Positions 59,165-64,000 of a stretch of 64,000 bases of DNA are shown here, in pieces (position 1 is the stretch's first letter; each line of letters begins with the position of its first letter). Position numbers and translations under genes: made by a program. Below the pieces are notes generated by a model. It saw only the letters and a list, made by a program, of their open reading frames with translations. It ran no database searches and was not told where the DNA came from. Location: the NCBI GenBank assembly GCA_964036045.1, contig OZ038384.1, forward strand, positions 42,140,704 to 42,204,703, given 5' to 3'. Source of the stretch: Eutreptiella sp. 'Long Island Sound 2002'. Lineage: Eukaryota; Euglenozoa; Euglenophyceae; Eutreptiales; Eutreptiaceae.

Positions 59165-60735
59165 AGCCTCCTGCGGTGGCTATAGACCGCCTTTTGTGTG
59201 CACCGCCTTGTGTATGCACCGCCTTGAATCTGTGCCGCCTTGTGTATACACCGCCTTGCCTGTGGCCCCTTAAATCACAAGACTCCTGCTGTGGCTACAG
59301 ACCGCCCTTTGTGTGCGCCGCCTTGTGTGTGTACCACCTTGCCTGTGGCTTCTTAAATAACAAGACTCCTGCGGTGGCTACAGACCGCCTTTTGTGTGCA
59401 CCGCCTTGTGTGTGTACCGCCTTGTGTGTGTACCGCCTTGCTTGTGGCCCCTTAAATAACAAGACTCTCGCGGTGGCTGCAGACCGCCTTTTGTGTGCAC
59501 CGCCTTTTGTGTGTACCGCCTTGAATCTGCACCGCCTTGTGTATACACTGCCTTGCCTGTGGCCCATTAAATAACAAGACTCCTGCGGTGAATACAGACC
59601 GCCTTTTGTGTGCACCGCCTTGTGTGTGTACTGCCTTCTATGTGTACGACCTTGCTTGTGGCCCCTTAAATAACAAGAATCCTGCGGTGGCTATAGACCG
59701 CCTTTTGTGTGCGCCGCCTTGTGTGTGTACCACCTTGCCTGTGGCCCCTTAAATAACAAGACTCTTGCGGTGGCTACACACCGCCTTTTGTGTGCACCGC
59801 CTTGTGTGTGTACCGCCTTGTGTGTGTACCGCCTTGCTTGTGGCCCCTTAAATAACAAGACTCTCGCGGTGGCTACATACCGCCTTTTGTGTGCACCGCC
59901 TTGTGTGTGCACCGCCTTGAATCTGTGCCGCCTTGTGTATACACCGCCTTGCCTGTGGCCCCTTAAATCACAAGACTCCAGCTGTGGCTACAGACCGCCC
60001 TTTGTGTGCGCCGCCTTGTGTGTGTACCACCTTGCCTGTGGCCCCTTAAATAACAAGACTCCTGCGGTGGCTACACACCGCCTTTTGTGTGCACCGCCTT
60101 GTGTGTGTACCGCCTTGTGTGTGTACCGCCTTGCTTGTGGCCCCTCAAATAACAAGACTCTCGCGGTGGCTACATACCGCCTTTTGTGTGCACCGCCTTT
60201 TGTGTGTACCGCCTTGAATCTGCACCGCCTTGTGTATACACTGCCTTGCCTGTGGCCCATTAAATAACAAGACTCCTGCGGTGATTACAGACCGCCTTTT
60301 GTGTGCACCGCCTTGTGTGTGTACTGCCTTCTATGTGTACGACCTTGCTTGTGGCCCCTTAAATAACAAGACTCCTGCGGTGGCTATAGACCGCCTTTTG
60401 TGTGCGCCGCCTTGTGTGTGTACCACCTTGCCTGTGGCCCCTTAAATAACAAGACTCCTGCAGTCGCTACAGACCGCCTTTTGTGTGCACCGCCTTGTGT
60501 GTATACCGCCTTCTGTGTGTACCGCCTTGCTTGTGGCCCCTTAAATGACAAGACTCTTGCGGTGGCTATAGACCGCCTTTTGTGTGCGCCGCCTTGTGTG
60601 TGTACCACCTTGCCTGTGGCCCCTTAAATAACAAGACTCCTGCGGTGGCTGCACACCGCCTTGTATGTGCACCGCATTGTGTGTGTACCGCCTTGAATCT
60701 GCACCGCCTTGTGTATACACTGCCTTGCCTGCCCC
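59165..60735. repeat. minisatellite of 16-bp subunits with about 693-bp higher-order repeat
   Basis: The basic 16-bp unit is ccgccttgtgtgtgta with variants (ccgccttgaatctgtg, ccgccttgtgtataca, ccgccttttgtgtgca). Three to six units alternate with a 'ccttaaataacaagactc' spacer at intervals of about 75-115 bp. The block starting near 59,271 recurs near 59,964, showing a larger duplication of about 693 bp. The Cys/Leu-rich ORFs are by-products. Confidence 0.9.
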
Positions 60736-62194
60736 CCACTGCCGCCCAGGGGCGCCCGACCTCACTGTGGGCTTGGGGTGAAACCAAGGGGGGTCCCCTG
60801 GGCTATCACGCAATGTGGGGGGTGACCCAGCCCAGCCGCGGCGGCTGGGTCACGGGATCATGCGCCTCACCCCTCGCCGGCCACCGTGGGGGAGCCACGA
60901 TGGCACAGGGCGGGCTCCACCGGGGGCTGGCGGTATGCAAGGGTGCTCCGGGTCTCCCTGTGACCAAGCCCGCCCCAGGGCTCGCTTCTGTATTCTCTGT
61001 TCCCCAACCCATCACACCGCGTGTCTCTGCACAGGTGCATCATGGGGTGGGGACCGAGTGCGATGACCGGCGGCCGTTAGGCTCCTCCGCCGCCCGTTCG
61101 GGCCTGGGAATGGGGGGGAACAAAGGGGAGAGAGCGGCGCGGCCGGGGCAAGGGCCGGAACCTGCCGCTACGGTGCTCACTGGGCCTGGGCGCTGGCACC
61201 TACCCGCAGCTTCGGCAGAGTGGATCCCCATGAACTGCGGGGAGGCCCCCCGAGCCACAGGAGAATGTGGCGACCATGATGGAAGGGGCGGCCCCCCCTA
61301 CTACTCTCGGCGGGACGTTCCCCGCCCGGCGTGCCTTGAAATAAGGGGAGCCCCCCCGATTTCTTTCTGCGGAGGGGTCGCCAGCCCCTCCCAGTGCCCG
61401 GAGGTATTCAGAGGCCCCCCGGGTCCATGGGGACCTGCTATTCGTGGGGGGCGCCATTTGCGGTGGCCCCGTGGGGGCGTCATGTGCGATTGAATCAAGG
61501 GGAAGGGGGCGCCATCCCCTCCCAGTGCGGGTGGTACCCTAAAAGAAGGGGAGGCCCCCCAGACCACGGGCAGTGTCCATTGGGAGTTGTTTGGATTTTT
61601 TTTTTGGAACAGTTTGTTGTCTTTCTATTGGACCTGGCGCCAACCCCCCCACGAGCCCGTCTGGACCTATGTGATGTGTATGTATCAAGTAATGTACGTC
61701 GTATAATCAATGAACCGCAGTACCGTATAATGTACACCTCCGGTCAACAGCCTGGGAGGGCCGGAGGTCCGGGTAAAAGCCCCGGTCCCCCCAACGGCAA
61801 CCCCAAAGGTGAGCGCACCACTGGATGGGGTATGTCTGCGGGGTAAATCTGTACATAGGTAATTAACGCAATAAATAGAGCTTACTGCCGTAAGTAACGC
61901 TGAGCGGGTAAATGGGCTCCCCCATGCCTAGTTTAGTGCGCTGCACCGAGCCGGACCCGACCGGCCGTGCTGAGGCGGGCCCAGAAATGGGTATGGCAGG
62001 CCAGACGTAAGTGCTGGCAGTCACGCCTCAGTACAATTTGCGGGCTTAAAAGGCCCAAGGGGGCCCTAAATTCCGTTACGTTCGGGAGTTAAGCCCCGGC
62101 GGGATTTAGGGTTGTTCTGTTTAAGAGGACTCACGTTGAGTCCCAATTACTGCTACCCCGGGGCTATGACCCCTGGTATGCTTGCCTACTCGCC
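60736..62194. other. GC-rich region without supported gene
   Basis: 61,230-61,570 has loosely repeated phrases ('ccatcccctcccagtg', 'ggggaggccccccag'). The stretch 61,640-61,845 stays open in one frame (LCDVYVSSNVRRIINEPQYR) and could be the end of a gene, but nothing upstream supports it. 61,850-62,110 is unique-looking with no ORF. Confidence 0.4.
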
Positions 62195-62470
62195 TGCTGC
62201 ACCCGAGTCCCTCCGGTCCTGCCTGGGCCGCGGGGGGATAGGGACGCCCTGTGGGGGTTTTGAGGAGGCACCACACCACCCACCCCCACACAGCGGCAGA
62301 TACACCCGAGTCCCTCCGGTCCTGCCCGGGCCGCGGGGGGATAGGGACGCCCTGTGGGGGTCTTGAGGAGACACCACACCATCCACCTCCACACAACGGC
62401 CTATACACCCGGGTCCCTCTTGGGCCATTTGGGGGGATAAGGGCGCCGCGTAGGGGGATGGGGGGCAGGG
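62195..62470. repeat. tandem repeat of about 104 bp, two and a half copies
   Basis: Copies start 'cacccgagtccctccggtcc' at about 62,202 and 62,306, with a degenerate third at about 62,406. Confidence 0.8.
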
Positions 62471-62564
62471 ACGCCCCGGGGGGATGGAGGAGGGACGACG
62501 GCCGCCGAGAACGCTCAACACAGGGCAACCCCTTGGACGGACAGGCCCGGCACGGCGGGGGGAA

Positions 62565-64000
62565 CACTTTGGGATCGCCGAGGCCCCCGCCGCATGGGCG
62601 AGGGGGTCTTCTTCGCATTGGGACCACTGAGGCCCCCGCCGCGTGGGCGCGGGGGCCTCCTTCACTTTGGGACCACCGGGGCCCCCGCCGCATGGGCGAG
62701 GGGGCCTCCTTCGCATTGGGACCACTGAGGCCCCCGCCGCATGGGCGAGGGGGCCTCCTTTGCTTTGGGGTATTCGAGGGCCCCGCCGCATGGGCGAGGG
62801 GGCCTCTCCCGTTTTGGGACCAGCGCGGCCCCCGCCCCATGGGCGAGGGGGCCTCCTTCGCTTTGGGACCACCGAGGCTCCCCGCCGCACGGGCGAGGGG
62901 GCGTCCTTCGCTTTGGGACCACCGAGGCCCCTGCCGAATGGGCGAGGGGGCCTCCTTCGCTTTTTGACCACCGAGGCCCCTGCCGAATGGGCGAGGGGCC
63001 CTCCTTTGCTTTGGGGTGACCGAGGCCCCCGCTACGCGGCGAGGGGGCCTCCTTCACTTTGGGACCACTGAGGCCCCCGGCGCATGGGCGAGGGGGCCTT
63101 CTTCGCTTTGGGACCACCGAGGCCCCGGCCGCATGGGCGAGGGGGCCTCTCCCGTTTTGGGACCAGAGAGGCCCCCGCCCCATGGGCCAGGGGCCCTCCT
63201 TCGCTTTGGGACCACCGAGGCCCCCACCGCATGGGCGAGGGGGCGTCCTTCGCTTTGGGACCACCGAGGCCGCCGCCGCATGGGCGAGGGGGCCTCCTTC
63301 GCTTTGGGGTCACCGAGCCCCCCGCTACGCGGCCAGGGGGCCTCCTTCGCTTTGGGACCACCGAGGCCCCCACCGCATGGGCGAGGGGGCTTCCTTTGTT
63401 TCGGGCCCACCAAGGCCCCCGCCGCATGGGCAAGGGGGCCTCCTTCGCTTTGGGACCACCGGGGCCCCCGCCGCATGGGCGTGCGGGCCTCCTGCTTTTT
63501 GGGACCACCGAGGTCGCCGCCGCATGGGCGAGGGGGTCTTCTTCGCTTTTGGACCACCCAAGCCCCTGCCAAAAGGGCGAGGGGGCCTCCTTCGATTTAG
63601 GATCACCGAGGCCCCCGCCACGCGGCAAGCCGGCCTCCTTCGTTTCGGGAACGCCCAGGCCCCCACCGCATGGGCGAGGGGGCCTCCTTCGCTTTGGGAC
63701 CAACGAGGCCCCCGCCGCATGGGCGAGGGGGCCTCCTCCGCTTTGGGACCACTGGGGCCCCTGCCGCATGGGCGAGGAGGCCTCCTTCGCTTTGGGGTAA
63801 CCGAGGCCCCCGCCACGCGGGGAGGGGGCCTCCTTCGCTTTGGGACCACCGAGGCCCCGACCGCATGGGTGAGGGGGCCTCCTTCGCTTAGGTAACACCG
63901 AGGCCCCGGCTGCACGAGCGAGGGGGCCTCTTTCGCTTTGGGGTCACTGCGGCCCCCGCCGCATGGGCGAGGGGGCCTCCTCCGCTTTGGGACCACCGGG
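62565..64000. repeat. 49-bp hairpin-forming minisatellite, running off the window
   Basis: 'gcatgggcg' recurs at 62,592, 62,641, 62,690 and 62,739 and onward at 49-bp steps, about 29 copies. Within each unit gaggccccc and gggggcctc are reverse complements separated by about 13 bases, so each monomer can form a GC hairpin. Some units carry small indels ('cgctacgcggcgag'). ORFs are open in most frames because stops are rare, and none is accepted as a gene. Confidence 0.92.

Noticed and set aside
59176-60627. Cys-rich peptide repeats (LLCAPPCVCTALCVYRLACGP) as a secreted protein
   Set aside because: They follow the 16-bp and spacer repeats and are broken by frame changes between blocks. No signal peptide or start is conserved.
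62121-63996. Gly/Pro/Arg-rich ORFs up to 288 codons on both strands
   Set aside because: These are by-products of the 49-bp minisatellite. The unit length is not a multiple of three, so no single frame encodes a regular repeat.

Overview
The window is nuclear DNA from a eukaryote with chlorophyll a/b, very probably a green alga. The main evidence is an LHCII-type chlorophyll a/b-binding coding exon at 37.9-38.6 kb and its broken copy at 50.0-50.7 kb. Candidate genes are split by GT-AG introns: three MORN-repeat exons at 55.5-57.2 kb join in frame. There are no operons, Shine-Dalgarno sites or bacterial gene packing. The genome is extremely repeat-rich. A large-genome prasinophyte-type alga would fit, but the species cannot be fixed from the sequence. 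No rRNA, tRNA or CRISPR was seen.

Layout. 0-1.9 kb: GC-rich 30-bp minisatellite and simple repeats. 2.0-2.7 kb: a broken gene. 3.9-33.7 kb ('unit A'): a left repeat block L, then ORF1 (338 aa) and ORF2 (about 697 aa), then about 152 copies of a 149-bp satellite (22.6 kb), then ORF3 (about 832 aa), then a right repeat block R. ORF3 has the layout of a CACTA/EnSpm (Transposase_21-like) DDE transposase. 34-36.8 kb: two retroelement remnants, a GIY-YIG-like fragment on the plus strand and a Penelope-like reverse transcriptase on the minus strand. 36.7-37.5 kb: an inverted-repeat element inside TA microsatellite. 37.5-39.1 kb: LHC exon within a duplicated segment. 39.1-45.7 kb ('unit B'): the same L block, no ORFs, 22 copies of a diverged 149-bp satellite in the opposite orientation, a minisatellite, then the same R block. 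46-50 kb: GC-rich higher-order repeats. 49.6-51.3 kb: the second copy of the LHC segment, carrying a stop codon. 51.1-53.8 kb: two copies of a roughly 1-kb terminal-inverted-repeat element on either side of a 610-bp foldback element. 53.9-58.5 kb: retroelement debris, an unknown ORF, the MORN-protein gene and possible further exons. 58.9-64 kb: minisatellites (about 40-bp, 16-bp, 104-bp and 49-bp units).

Most interesting reading. Units A and B share both end blocks in the same order and orientation, and each encloses a 149-bp satellite. The two satellites align without gaps over the whole monomer (97 of 149 positions in one hand comparison), although they lie on opposite strands. Conservation is concentrated in three boxes at fixed positions. 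Together with the transposase-like ORF3 this suggests a giant CACTA-like DNA transposon family: an autonomous copy (A) and a gene-less derivative (B). The satellite would be an integral, possibly protein-bound part of the element. This is inference; the repeats, distances and ORFs are read directly.
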